64,000 nt of DNA from Stackebrandtia nassauensis DSM 44728 (GCF_000024545.1 NC_013947.1:4650001-4714000); one strand, 5' to 3'; shown: positions 41,212 to 50,097, counted from the stretch's first letter. Translations and numbers: made by a program. Notes: a model not told the origin generated them from the letters alone.

Positions 41212-42084
41212 CTAGGGACCGGTGCGCACCAGTTCGGGCACCGGTTCCTTGACGTGTCCGGTGTCGGGGGCGTTGCGGCCCAGGACGATGGTCCCGGCGA
41301 TCAGCAGCGCCCCGCACAACAGCGCGGGCACGAACAGCGACGGGTTGGTGGGCAGCGGTTCGCCCAGCAGCCCGGCCCCGGCCAGTACCGAGGCCACCGG
41401 GTCGGAGACCTGCGCGACGGCGTAGGCGATGCCGAAGTAGCCGATGGCGTAGGCGCGTTGCAGCAGGATCGTGGCCAGGATGAGCATGCTCGGCACCACG
41501 AGGCTGAACCAGTGGAACAGCTGCGCGAAGTCCTCGCTGGCTCCGGCGCCGACCAGCCGTACGAAGGTCGACACGGTTCCGGTGGCCACGCCCGCGCCCA
41601 GCGCGTAGAACAGCGCCCGGTGCGGTCCGGTGGCGCGGCTGCCGATGAACTGGGTGACGGCGACGAAGGCCAGCACCCCGACGAGGAAGCCGATCGCGGG
41701 ACCGCTGTCCAGGGTCGGGGTCTTGTTGTCGCTCAACGGGATCATGGCCATCAGACCGGCCAGGCCGATGGAAACGGCCACCGAGCCCAAAAGTTCGGCG
41801 CGCCGGGGTTTGCGTCCGTGCAGTTTGGCCGCCAGCGGCACCGCGTAGACCAAAGTGGTCATGCTGATCGGCTGGATGATCGTCAGGGGGGCCATGATCA
41901 GCGCGACGGCGTGCAGGCAGGCACCCAGGAACGAGATGGCCCCGCCGATCCACCAGCGCGGCTGCTTCAACAGTGCCCGGTTGGCGCCCAGTTTGACGGC
42001 GTCGAGTTGCTGTATCGCGGCCCCGAGGGCGTAGCTGAAGGCACCGACGAAGGCGATGAGGACGCCGAGCCAGGCGGCACTCAT
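41212..42084 (-). CDS. DMT-superfamily (EamA-like) transporter
   Basis: The 290-residue protein has about ten hydrophobic helices and almost no soluble part, with the internal twofold pattern of drug/metabolite transporters. Examples are LGVLIAFVGAFSYALGAAIQQ in the first half and ATILLQRAYAIGYFGIAYAVAQVSDPVASVLAG in the second. Substrate unknown. The ATG at 42084 is used because the upstream extension is not membrane-like. It converges on the chitinase gene, 8 nt apart. Confidence 0.8.
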   Translation of the reverse strand: MSAAWLGVLIAFVGAFSYALGAAIQQLDAVKLGANRALLKQPRWWIGGAISFLGACLHAVALIMAPLTIIQPISMTTLVYAVPLAAKLHGRKPRRAELLGSVAVSIGLAGLMAMIPLSDNKTPTLDSGPAIGFLVGVLAFVAVTQFIGSRATGPHRALFYALGAGVATGTVSTFVRLVGAGASEDFAQLFHWFSLVVPSMLILATILLQRAYAIGYFGIAYAVAQVSDPVASVLAGAGLLGEPLPTNPSLFVPALLCGALLIAGTIVLGRNAPDTGHVKEPVPELVRTGP

Positions 42085-42371
42085 GTGCTGCCGCTTTCCC
42101 CGCAGGCGAGACTGCGCCGTGAAGACACTGGCTTGATCCTTTCCACACCCGCACGTGCCCGGGCCCTTGAAACCGTCGTCGAACCCCCCTGACAATAACC
42201 GCCGTGAGGCCCGCTTCCCTCGTACATGCGGATGATGTGGCACGGATCGAGGGGTCGACTTTAGTCAGGTGCGCGGGCGGCTTTGAACGTTTCTTGATAC
42301 TGCGTCCATACCGTGGTGGGCGCATGACCCCGTGCGGTCTGTCCCCATCGAACGAAAGGAATCACACAGTC

Positions 42372-43136
42372 GTGATCCGTAAACTCACCTCCGGCGTCGG
42401 CGCGGGCGTAACCGTCGACACCGTCCTGACCGATTCCCATGTCACGCCCGGCGGTGTCCTGCGGGGCGAGGTCCTGTTCAACGGCGGCGAGCGCGACTGT
42501 GAGGTCGAGGGCATCGCCCTGGACTTCACCGCGGTGGTCGAGGCCGAGGACGAGGGCGACGAGCAGGTCGAATACGACTTCCACGGTGCCGACGTGTGCG
42601 AACCCTTCCTGCTGGAGGCGGGGGTCGAATACGCCGTCGAGTTCGACGTCGAGGTGCCGTGGGAGACGCCGATCAGCACCGTCGGAGGGCTGGTGCTGCC
42701 GGGCCTGGAACTGGGGGTGGCCACCGCGCTGCAACTGGAGGGCGGGGTCGACAAGGGCGACCTGGACGACCTGCGTGTGGAGCCGCTGCCCGGGCACGTC
42801 GCGGTCATCGAGGCGCTGGAGCGGCTGGGCTTCGAGTTCCAGCGCTCCGACCTGGAGGAGGGCACACTGGACGGTTCGACGCTGCCGTTCTACCAGGAGA
42901 TCGAGTTTCGTCCCGGCGGCGAGTTCGCCGGTGCCTTCAGCGCCCTGGAGCTGACCTTCGTCACCGGCCGCGACGACACCCGGGTGCTGATCGAGGTCGA
43001 CAAGCGCGGCGGTTTCCTCACCGAGGGCGGCGACGACTACCAGCAGTTCACCATCGCCACCTTCGAGGCCGGTGACCTGCTCGCGGCGCTGCGCGAGGAA
43101 CTGCGTCAGTTGAGCGAACGTCGCGGACTGTTCTAA
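42372..43136 (+). CDS. Spo0M-family arrestin-fold protein, copy 1
   Basis: The 254-residue product comes from a GTG with GAAAGGA upstream. The Spo0M family is recognised by the N-terminal VTVDTVLTDSHVTPGGVLRGEV, the linker VPWETPIS and LPFYQEIEFRPGGEFAGAFSALELTF. These proteins have an arrestin-like beta-sandwich fold and affect sporulation in Bacillus. It is cytoplasmic. It is one of three paralogues in this 3.5-kb stretch and is followed by a hairpin terminator. Confidence 0.88.
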   Translation: MIRKLTSGVGAGVTVDTVLTDSHVTPGGVLRGEVLFNGGERDCEVEGIALDFTAVVEAEDEGDEQVEYDFHGADVCEPFLLEAGVEYAVEFDVEVPWETPISTVGGLVLPGLELGVATALQLEGGVDKGDLDDLRVEPLPGHVAVIEALERLGFEFQRSDLEEGTLDGSTLPFYQEIEFRPGGEFAGAFSALELTFVTGRDDTRVLIEVDKRGGFLTEGGDDYQQFTIATFEAGDLLAALREELRQLSERRGLF

Positions 43137-43152
43137 ATCGGACACAAAACGG

Positions 43153-43180
43153 AGGGGACGGCGGGTGGGCGCCGTCCCCT
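43153..43180 (+). terminator. Hairpin terminator after Spo0M copy 1
   Basis: AGGGGACGGC (43153-43162) and GCCGTCCCCT (43171-43180) form a perfect 10-bp stem with an 8-nt loop, 16 nt after the stop. It separates copy 1 from copy 2, so each copy should have its own promoter. Confidence 0.85.
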
Positions 43181-43272
43181 TCCGCGCGTCAGGGACGCCC
43201 GCGAGGCGGCACCGCTGGGCAGGCACCATTAGTCTGGGTGCTACCCGTATATCGAAGGAAAGGAATCACCCC

Positions 43273-44037
43273 GTGGTGTTCCGCATCATCAAAGCCGTCC
43301 TCGGCAAGGGGGTCGGCGTCGACACTGTCCTCAATGGCACTGAGGTGACCCCCGGTGGGTCGCTGTCCGGCGAGGTCAAGTTCAACGGCGGCGAAGTGGA
43401 CGCCAAGGTCGAGGGAATCACGCTGGAGTTCACCGCGGTCGTCGAAGAGGACGCCAAGGGCGAGGAACGCAAGGCCACCTACCACTTCCACCGTGCCCAG
43501 GTGTCCGGCGGTTTCGAACTGGCCGCGGGCACGTCCCATGCGGTGGACTTCGATGTGCCGGTGCCGTGGGAGACGCCGTTGAGCGCGTTCGCCGGGCGGC
43601 CGTTGCCGGGCATGACCTTGGGTGTCGCCACCGAACTGGCTCTGGACAAGGCTTTCGACAAGGGCGACCTCGACCCGTTGACGGTGGAGCCGTTGCCGGT
43701 ACACGTCGCGGCGCTCAACGCGATGGACGCGCTGGGCCTGGTGTTCCAGACCGCCGACTTGGAGGCCGGGACGCTGCCGGGTTCCCACATGCCGTTCTAC
43801 CAGGAGATCGAGTACTGGCCCGGTGGCGAGTTCAAGGGCTCGTTCACCGAGGTGGAACTGACCTTTGTGACCAGTAAGTCCTCGACCGACATCCTGTTGC
43901 AGGCCAACGACCAGGGCAGTCCGCTGTCGGCCGGTCACGACAAGTACCAGCGCTTCACGGTCAAGAACGACGACACCTCGGACCTGACCGACGTGATCCG
44001 CACCCAGTTGGAGCAGCTGGCGCAGCGGCACGCCTAG
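43273..44037 (+). CDS. Spo0M-family arrestin-fold protein, copy 2
   Basis: The 254-residue paralogue comes from a GTG (MVFRIIKAVLGKGVGVDTVLNGTEVTPGG). It shares VPWETPLS and MPFYQEIEYWPGGEFKGSF with copies 1 and 3 but is more diverged near its end (LAQRHA). The leader before the start (CGAAGGAAAGGAATCACCCC) closely resembles that of copy 1. Its stop overlaps the stop of the convergent XRE regulator by 4 bases. Confidence 0.88.
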   Translation: MVFRIIKAVLGKGVGVDTVLNGTEVTPGGSLSGEVKFNGGEVDAKVEGITLEFTAVVEEDAKGEERKATYHFHRAQVSGGFELAAGTSHAVDFDVPVPWETPLSAFAGRPLPGMTLGVATELALDKAFDKGDLDPLTVEPLPVHVAALNAMDALGLVFQTADLEAGTLPGSHMPFYQEIEYWPGGEFKGSFTEVELTFVTSKSSTDILLQANDQGSPLSAGHDKYQRFTVKNDDTSDLTDVIRTQLEQLAQRHA

Positions 44038-44264
44038 TCGGGGCCGGTGTCCAGGTGCAGGATGTCGCCGGGCTGGCATTCCAGCTCCCGGCAGACTGCC
44101 GCCAGTGTGGACAACCGGATGGCCTTGGCGCGGCCGTTCTTCAGGATGGACAGGTTGGCCAGGGTGATGCCGACGCGGCGGGCCAGTTCGGTGGCGGTCA
44201 TGCCGCGCTCGGCCAGCAGCGCGTCGATGGTGACGCGTACCTCGGGCCGTTTCGGCTCGTCCAT
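44034..44264 (-). CDS. XRE-family regulator (YozG-like, 76 aa)
   Basis: The 76-residue protein is a single Cro/C1-type HTH (IDALLAERGMTATELARRVGITLANLSILKNGRAKAIRLSTLAAVCRELECQPGDIL). Its start codon overlaps the stop of the DUF2975 gene (TGATG), so the two are translationally coupled. The DUF2975 + small XRE pairing recurs in bacteria. It probably represses its own promoter, which contains a large interrupted palindrome (44896-44940). Confidence 0.87.
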   Translation of the reverse strand: MDEPKRPEVRVTIDALLAERGMTATELARRVGITLANLSILKNGRAKAIRLSTLAAVCRELECQPGDILHLDTGPD

Positions 44265-44887
44265 CAGATGACTCCGTCGAGGTCTTCGCGCATCCGTCGG
44301 CCGCGCGCCATGATGTCGGCGACGGTGTAGGCGGCCAGCCCGCCCAGCACCCAGCCCCACGGGAAGTAGTCGAAGGCGCCGGCGGTTCCGGAGGCCAGCA
44401 CCGAGCCGCTGAGCGCGTAGTTGGCCAGCATGGCGGCCAGTTGCACCGCCACGCCGCCGATCAGGGCCACCGACCCCAGTCGGCGCAGGGTCGTGACGGT
44501 CGCGGCGGTGAACGGGTCGGTGCGCCGGGCTCGGCGGATCATGGTGAACAGCATGCCGGTCACGACCATGATGAGACAGTAGCCGGGCAGCCAGGTCAGC
44601 AGCGAGAGTCCGTACTCGCCGAGGGTGGGATCGGTGATGACCACGTCGATGCCGCCGTCGGCGGCGACGGCGGCGCGGTCGGACAGTCCCTCGGTCGCGG
44701 TGATGACCGGCTGGTCGGCGACCGTGCCGGGGACGCGGACCTGGACCGTGCCCGCGTTGGTGCCGCCGGTCAGGCCGACGACGCCGACGGCCAGGACGCC
44801 GAGGGTCACGAGCGCCATGACGACGGTGGCCACCGCCATGCCGGTCTGGAATTCCCGGAGCCAGTCGGTGCGTTTGTTCGCGAGCAT
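44264..44887 (-). CDS. DUF2975 membrane protein
   Basis: The 207-residue protein has four predicted membrane helices. One is near the N-terminus (about 18-42). Two lie in the middle (GLSLLTWLPGYCLIMVVTGMLF and TTLRRLGSVALIGGVAVQLAAMLANYAL). One is near the end (FDYFPWGWVLGGLAAYTVADIM). The extracytoplasmic loop between helices 1 and 2 is long. Family and coupling to an XRE regulator suggest a membrane sensor or anti-regulator, but no function is proven. The ATG at 44887 follows the operator region. Confidence 0.82.
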   Translation of the reverse strand: MLANKRTDWLREFQTGMAVATVVMALVTLGVLAVGVVGLTGGTNAGTVQVRVPGTVADQPVITATEGLSDRAAVAADGGIDVVITDPTLGEYGLSLLTWLPGYCLIMVVTGMLFTMIRRARRTDPFTAATVTTLRRLGSVALIGGVAVQLAAMLANYALSGSVLASGTAGAFDYFPWGWVLGGLAAYTVADIMARGRRMREDLDGVI

Positions 44888-44895
44888 GACATACC

Positions 44896-44940
44896 TATCG
44901 ATTCTCGATGCATCGAATTTCGATGCATCGTTTCTCGATA
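44896..44940. promoter_or_regulatory. Large interrupted palindrome in the DUF2975/XRE promoter
   Basis: TATCGA-ttct-CGATGCATCGAA is followed directly by its near inverse TTTCGATGCATCG-tttc-TCGATA. The arms match at 18 of 22 positions, with one 4-nt mismatched block. Each half also contains the self-palindrome CGATGCATCG. It begins 9 nt before the DUF2975 start and lies 160-210 nt before Spo0M copy 3, so it could control both sides. A related TTCGATGCATTCGAA lies at about 40167-40181 before the chitinase gene. Confidence 0.75.
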
Positions 44941-45103
44941 AGCTAGCACGGGGTATCCGCACCGTCAATTCCTCTGTCCAAACCGGAGGGCCGAGTTGGC
45001 ACCATGTGGTCTCGGCTACGCTTTTTGGTTACGTGCTGGGCGGCACGCTTGTGCGGCACCACTACCCTGGCCGCACATCCATAGACGAAAGGAACAACAC
45101 TCC

Positions 45104-45874
45104 ATGGTGTTTCGCAAGCTCAAGGCGGCGTTCGGTGCCGGAGTCTCAGTCGACACGGTGCTGACCGACTCCCACGTCTACCCCGGGGGGAACCTGCGCG
45201 GCGAGGTCCGCTTCACCGGTGGCGGCGTCGACTACAACGTCCAGGGCATCACTCTGGAGTTCAACGCGGTCGTCGAGGTCGAAAGCGGCGACAACGAGTA
45301 CAAGACCACCTACGACTTCCATCGCGCCGAGGTCTCCGGCCCGTTCAAGCTGCAGGAGGGGGCACAGCACGCGATCCCGTTCCAGATCCCGGTGCCGTGG
45401 GAGACCCCGCTGTCGTCCATCGGCGGGCACCACCTGCACGGGATGCGCCTGGGCGTGGCCACCGAGCTCAAGCTCGAGGGCGCGCTCGACAAGGGCGACA
45501 TCGACCCGCTGGTCGTCGAGCCGCTGCCGATCCACGGCCGGGTCCTGGACGCCGTGGGGCAGCTGGGCTTCGCCTTCCACAAGGCCGACCTGGAGGCGGG
45601 CCGGATCGCCGACTCGCGGATGCCGTTCTACCAGGAGATCGAGTACTGGGCGGCGGGCGAGTTCCGCCGCGCCTTCAAGGCCCTGGAACTGACCTTCGTC
45701 ACCAACGAGCGCGACACCAAGGTGATCCTCGAGGTCGACCGGCCCGGCGGCTTCCTCACCGGCGGTGGCGACGGCTACGCCGTCCTGCGCGTTCCCAACG
45801 GCGACACCACGGACCTGACCGGCCCGATCCGTGACCAGCTGATGCAGCTGGCGCGGCGCCGCGGCCTGTTCTAG
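45104..45874 (+). CDS. Spo0M-family arrestin-fold protein, copy 3
   Basis: The 256-residue paralogue begins MVFRKLKAAFGAGVSVDTVLTDSHVYPGGNLRGEVRF and has VPWETPLS and MPFYQEIEYWAAGEFRRAF. It is closest to copy 1 at both ends (RRGLF terminus in both). CGAAAGGAACAAC precedes the ATG, as in the other copies. It is separated from copy 2 by the divergent XRE/DUF2975 pair and ends at a strong terminator. Confidence 0.88.
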   Translation: MVFRKLKAAFGAGVSVDTVLTDSHVYPGGNLRGEVRFTGGGVDYNVQGITLEFNAVVEVESGDNEYKTTYDFHRAEVSGPFKLQEGAQHAIPFQIPVPWETPLSSIGGHHLHGMRLGVATELKLEGALDKGDIDPLVVEPLPIHGRVLDAVGQLGFAFHKADLEAGRIADSRMPFYQEIEYWAAGEFRRAFKALELTFVTNERDTKVILEVDRPGGFLTGGGDGYAVLRVPNGDTTDLTGPIRDQLMQLARRRGLF

Positions 45875-45887
45875 ACCCGAACCTCCC

Positions 45888-45922
45888 GATGCGCCCGCCG
45901 ACCCCTCGTCGGCGGGCGCATC
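45888..45922. terminator. Strong hairpin terminator after Spo0M copy 3
   Basis: GATGCGCCCGCCGA (45888-45901) and TCGGCGGGCGCATC (45909-45922) form a perfect 14-bp stem with a 7-nt loop, 14 nt after the stop. No T-tract follows. Confidence 0.88.
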
Positions 45923-46005
45923 GCGTGCGTCACCGTCCGGAATAGTGTGGGGATGCCGCTCGTTGGTTGCTGACACATCAGCAAATTTTCCGTCAAGGAG
46001 GGGCC

Positions 46006-46968
46006 ATGCCCGCCGTCACCGTTTCCGACATCCTCGTTCTGCCACGCGTCACCACCGCCGCCGACGCCGCGCAGCGTCCGGTGTCGCGGGTGACCGATTC
46101 CATCCGCACCCTCGAGGGCGCGGGTTTCCCGGTCCGGCGGCCGTTCCCGGGGCCCAGCGGCGCCGACACCGACCCGTTCCTGCTGCTGGACCACATGCTG
46201 GCCGCCTACGAACCGCAGGAGGCCAAGGGCGCGCCCTGGCACCCGCACCGCGGCTTCGAGACGGTGACGTACCTGATGGACGGCACCTTCGTCCACCACG
46301 ACTCCAACGGCGGCGGTGGCGTCATCTCCGACGGCGACACCCAGTGGATGACCGCCGGTTCCGGGATCCTGCACGACGAGCTGCCCAGTGAGGAACTGGT
46401 CATGAAGGGCGGCTACTTCAACGGCATCCAGCTGTGGGTGAACCTGCCGAAGGCCGCCAAGTGGGCCAAGCCCCGATACCAGGACATCAAGGGCGGCAAG
46501 CTGAAGCTGCTGTCCTCGGCGGACGGCGGCGGCCTGGTGCGGCTGATCGCCGGGGACCTGGGCGAACACTCCGGTCCCGGCGTGACCTACACGCCGATCA
46601 CGCTGGCGCACGTGTCGCTGTCGCCCGGCGCCCGGCTGTCGGTGCCGTGGAGCCCCGAGTTCTCGGCCATGGCCTACGTGCTGTCGGGGGACGGGTTCGC
46701 GGGCGCGGAGAACCGGCCGCTGGGTGACGCGAAACTGGCGACCTTCGGTCCCGGCGACGTCGTCACCATCACCGCGGGCAAACAGCAGAACGGCCGCACC
46801 GGGCAGTACGAAGTGCTGCTGCTGGGCGGGGCGCCGCTGCGTGAGCCGGTGGCCCGGTACGGGCCGTTCGTCATGAACACCCGCTCGGAGATCATCCAGG
46901 CCGTCGAGGACTTCCAGGCGGGCCGGATGGGATCGGTCCCGGCCACCCACCTGGGCGGCGAGGCGTAG
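46006..46968 (+). CDS. Pirin-family cupin protein
   Basis: The product is 320 residues from an ATG with AAGGAGG. The N-terminal cupin carries the metal ligands APWHPHRGFETVTYL, FVHHDSNGG and ILHDELPSEE (pirin HxH...H...E set), and LWVNLPKAAKWAKPRYQ is a family hallmark. A second cupin follows. Pirins bind Fe; roles include quercetinase-like dioxygenase activity and regulation, which cannot be told apart here. Confidence 0.92.
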   Translation: MPAVTVSDILVLPRVTTAADAAQRPVSRVTDSIRTLEGAGFPVRRPFPGPSGADTDPFLLLDHMLAAYEPQEAKGAPWHPHRGFETVTYLMDGTFVHHDSNGGGGVISDGDTQWMTAGSGILHDELPSEELVMKGGYFNGIQLWVNLPKAAKWAKPRYQDIKGGKLKLLSSADGGGLVRLIAGDLGEHSGPGVTYTPITLAHVSLSPGARLSVPWSPEFSAMAYVLSGDGFAGAENRPLGDAKLATFGPGDVVTITAGKQQNGRTGQYEVLLLGGAPLREPVARYGPFVMNTRSEIIQAVEDFQAGRMGSVPATHLGGEA

Positions 46969-46992
46969 TCCGCGTCCGGGCCGGTGCCGCCC

Positions 46993-47640
46993 TTAAGGGG
47001 TGGCGCTGGCCCGGGTGGGGTCGAAGGCCATCCGCACCGCGAAGGCCGCCAGCACCGTGCCCATGACCGCGCGCTGGGCGCGCATCCAGGTCGGGCGGCG
47101 CTTGAGGAAACCGGCCAGGCCGGAGGCGCAGACCACGATCAGACCGTTGACGGTCAACGCGATGGCCACCTGCGTCAGGCCCAGGGCCAGCGACTGTCCG
47201 ACCAGGTTCCCCGCGTGCGGGTCGACGAACTGCGGCAGCAGCGAGACGTAGAAGATCGCGATCTTTGGGTTGAGCAGGTTGGTCACCATGCCCATGGTGA
47301 ACAGTCGCGTGTACGACTGCGCCGGTGACGGTTCCGGGCTGAACGGCGAGGCCCCGCCGGGACGGAACGCCTGCCAGGCCAGGTACAGCAGATACGCGGC
47401 ACCGGCGATCTTGAGGACGAAGAAGGCGGCGGGCACCAGCGCGAAAACGGCGGTCAGACCGGCGATGGTGGCCAGCAGGTAGATCACGAAACCGGCGGCC
47501 ATGCCCGTCAGCGAGACCAGTCCGGCGCGACGGTTCTGGTTGAGGGTGCGCGACACCAGATAGAACATGTTCGGACCCGGGGTGAGCACCATGCCGAGAG
47601 CGATGGCGGCGACACCGGCGATCGCACCGAGACTGACCAC
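46993..47640 (-). CDS. LysE-family amino-acid exporter
   Basis: The product is 215 residues from a GTG with AAAGGAG upstream. Six hydrophobic helices and the family motif GMVLTPGPNMFYLVSRTLNQNRRAGL near the N-terminus, plus MGMVTNLLNPKIAIFYVSLLPQF, identify the LysE/RhtB group. It should export amino acids or related metabolites. It converges on the pirin gene. Confidence 0.9.
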   Translation of the reverse strand: MVSLGAIAGVAAIALGMVLTPGPNMFYLVSRTLNQNRRAGLVSLTGMAAGFVIYLLATIAGLTAVFALVPAAFFVLKIAGAAYLLYLAWQAFRPGGASPFSPEPSPAQSYTRLFTMGMVTNLLNPKIAIFYVSLLPQFVDPHAGNLVGQSLALGLTQVAIALTVNGLIVVCASGLAGFLKRRPTWMRAQRAVMGTVLAAFAVRMAFDPTRASATP

Positions 47641-47798
47641 TGTGAACTCCTTTGGGGCCGGGGGGCGTGGCAACTCTAGGCACGGCTTGCCGTGCGGGGC
47701 CAGGAATTGCGGGCTGGCGGTGACCAAACTCTCCGTCGGCGGCTCGTCCAACGCCCCGAGCGGCGAAAATTGTCGGACGTCAATGGTTTGATCGCTAT

Positions 47799-49451
47799 GT
47801 GTACATGGCGGTTACGGCAGACGGGAGCGGCGGCTGGCTGCTGCCCCTCGACGACGACGGCGCGCCCGCGCAAGCGCCGCGCCAGGTCGCCGACCTGGCC
47901 GCGTCCGTCGCCGAGATCGAGGCCGCCCAGGCCCCGCGCTGGGTGCTGGCCGACACCGCCGAGCTGTACCCGCCGCTGCTGCGTGCCGGGGTGCGGCTGG
48001 GGCAGTGCCACGACGTGTCGCTGATCGAGGCGATCCTGATCAGCCGCCAGGGACAGGCGGGCCACCCGCACCACCTGGCCGCCGCCCACGCCCGGATCCA
48101 CCAGCTGCCGATCCCCGAGCGAGTGACGGCGGTGGCGCCCCGGCAGGCCACCCTGTTCGACGACGACAGCGCCCGGCCCGACGCCCGCGCCGAGCTCGAC
48201 GTGCTGGCCGAGGTGTTCGCCGACCAGCGCGCCCGCATGACCGCCGACGAGTCCTCGGTGCGGCTGCTGGTGGCCGCCGAGTCGGCCGGTGCGCTGATCG
48301 CCGCCGAGATGACCCACGTCGGGCTGCCGTGGCGCGTCGACATCCACGACGCGGTGCTGGCCGACCTGGTCGGGCCCCGGCCCGTCAAAGGCATGCGCCC
48401 CAAGAAACTCCAGGCCATCGCCGACCAGATCGCCGCCGCCTTCGACCACCCCTTCAACCCGGACTCGCCGCAGCAGGTCCTGGCCGCGTTCCGCAAGGCC
48501 GGGCACCCCATCGAGACCACCCGGGCCTGGGAACTCAAGACCATCGACCATCCCGCGGTGCCGCCGCTGCTGCGCTACAAGGAACTGTCGCGCGTCCACT
48601 CCGCGCACGGCTGGAACTGGCTGTCGGAATGGGTCGGCGACGGCCCCGGCGGCCCCGACTCCCCCGCCAAACGATTCCGGCCCCGCTACGTCGTCGGCGG
48701 CGTCGTGACCGGACGCTGGGCCACCGACGGCGGCGCCGCGTTGCAGATCCCCAAGGTGATCCGGGCCGCCGCCACCGCCGACGCCGGTCACAAACTCGTC
48801 GTCGCCGACGCCGCCCAACTGGAACCGAGGATGCTGGCGGCCATGTCCCAGGACCCGGGCATGATCGCCGCCGCCGAGGCCGACGACATGTACGCCGCCC
48901 TGGCCCCCACGTTCGACGGCAGCCGCGACGACGCCAAGATCGCGCTGCTGTCGGCGATGTACGGCGGCACCGCGGGCAACGCCACCGCGCTGCTGACCGT
49001 GATGCGGCGCCGGTTCCCCACCGCCTACGCCTACGTCGAGCAGGCCGCCCGCGACGGCGAGAAGGGCGGGCTGGTGCGCACCTGGCTGGGCCGCACCAGT
49101 CCGGCGCCCGGCGACGGCTGGTGGAACGCGCTCACCGGCCCCGGCGGCACCCGCTCGGCCCGGGACCGGGGCCGCTTCACCCGCAACTTCGTCGTGCAGG
49201 GCACCGCCGCCGAATGGGCACTGTCCATGATGGCGTTGCTGCGCAGTCGACTGTGGGAGCGGGAGCTGGGAGATCTGGTGTTCTTCCAGCACGACGAGAT
49301 CATCGTCCACTGCGAACAGTCACGGGCCGAGACCGTCGCCGGGCTGATCCAGGAATGCGCCGACCAGGCCACCCGGCTGCTGTTCGGCCGCCTCAGCATG
49401 CGGGTGCCGTTGAGCGCCGCGATCGTCGACTCCTACGACAAGGCCAAGTAA
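47799..49451 (+). CDS. Family-A DNA polymerase, PolA-like, with N-terminal exonuclease-like domain
   Basis: This 550-residue protein is shorter than PolA. The polymerase motifs are recognisable: A as VVADAAQLEPRML (the usual Tyr-Ser of DYSQIE is Ala-Ala), B as SRDDAKIALLSAMYGG (R-x3-K...YG), and C as FFQHDEIIVH. The N-terminal 180 residues resemble a degenerate 3'-5' exonuclease domain, and there is no 5' nuclease domain. This type is found beside PolA in actinobacteria; its role is probably in repair. The start is the GTG at 47799 or the ATG at 47805. Confidence 0.85.
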   Translation: MYMAVTADGSGGWLLPLDDDGAPAQAPRQVADLAASVAEIEAAQAPRWVLADTAELYPPLLRAGVRLGQCHDVSLIEAILISRQGQAGHPHHLAAAHARIHQLPIPERVTAVAPRQATLFDDDSARPDARAELDVLAEVFADQRARMTADESSVRLLVAAESAGALIAAEMTHVGLPWRVDIHDAVLADLVGPRPVKGMRPKKLQAIADQIAAAFDHPFNPDSPQQVLAAFRKAGHPIETTRAWELKTIDHPAVPPLLRYKELSRVHSAHGWNWLSEWVGDGPGGPDSPAKRFRPRYVVGGVVTGRWATDGGAALQIPKVIRAAATADAGHKLVVADAAQLEPRMLAAMSQDPGMIAAAEADDMYAALAPTFDGSRDDAKIALLSAMYGGTAGNATALLTVMRRRFPTAYAYVEQAARDGEKGGLVRTWLGRTSPAPGDGWWNALTGPGGTRSARDRGRFTRNFVVQGTAAEWALSMMALLRSRLWERELGDLVFFQHDEIIVHCEQSRAETVAGLIQECADQATRLLFGRLSMRVPLSAAIVDSYDKAK

Positions 49452-50012
49452 CCAGTCCAGTTTCACCGTCACCGGCCGCGACGGCTGCGGGCGCGGGTCG
49501 TTCGACAACCGGGCGCAGCGCTCCACGTCATAGCGTTTGCCGTCGTAGCAGAGCTTGTCGCGTTGCCGTCCCTCCGGCAGGAACCCGGCCTTGTGCGCCA
49601 CCCGCCCCGAACCCGGGTTGTTGGACCGGTATCCCAGTTCCAGCCGGTGTAGCCGCAGCTCGTCGTGCAGCCACGGCAGCAGCCCGCGCAGCGCGTCCGG
49701 GGCGATGCCCCGCCCCCGCACCCTCGCGCTGGTCCAGTACGAGATCCAGCCGCAGTCGTGGTGGTTGATGTTGGTGACGGCGATGTTGCCCACCGGGACG
49801 TCGTCGGTGCCGCACACCGCGAACCCGTAACCCGACTCCCGGTTGTGCAGCGCCACCGCCCACGCCAGCCACTCCCGCGCCACCGTGAGGGTCCGCACCG
49901 GTTGCCGCCACTGCTGGTCCATGTCCGGGGTCACGAAGGCCGCCAGGACGGCTTCCACATCAGACTCGAACCAGGGGCGGAGGACAAGGGACTCACCGGC
50001 GTGGAACGGCAT
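49320..50012 (-). CDS. GNAT N-acetyltransferase with an antisense-derived tail
   Basis: The ATG at 50012 gives a RimJ/RimL-type GNAT: LVLRPWFESDVEAVLAAF, VGNIAVTNIN, RVRGRGIAPDALRGLLPWL (acetyl-CoA loop) and ELGYRSNNPGSGRVAHKAGF. The domain is complete by about residue 180. The frame then continues for about 45 residues antisense to the 3' end of the polymerase gene (132-bp overlap) before stopping at 49320. A nearer original stop may have been lost. Substrate unknown. Confidence 0.82.
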   Translation of the reverse strand: MPFHAGESLVLRPWFESDVEAVLAAFVTPDMDQQWRQPVRTLTVAREWLAWAVALHNRESGYGFAVCGTDDVPVGNIAVTNINHHDCGWISYWTSARVRGRGIAPDALRGLLPWLHDELRLHRLELGYRSNNPGSGRVAHKAGFLPEGRQRDKLCYDGKRYDVERCARLSNDPRPQPSRPVTVKLDWLLGLVVGVDDRGAQRHPHAEAAEQQPGGLVGAFLDQPGDGLGP

Positions 50013-50038
50013 CCCGGAATTGTCACACGCACACGAAA

Positions 50039-50077
50039 AGGTGCGGATGGCCCTCCGAGCCCGGGCCACCCGCACCT
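50039..50077 (-). terminator. Terminator of the second chitinase gene
   Basis: AGGTGCGG-a-TGGCC and GGCCA-c-CCGCACCT form a long stem with one mismatch. On the minus strand it is followed by TTTTCG, 21 nt after the chitinase stop. Confidence 0.88.
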
Positions 50078-50097
50078 GGGTGTGTGGAATCAGGTCG

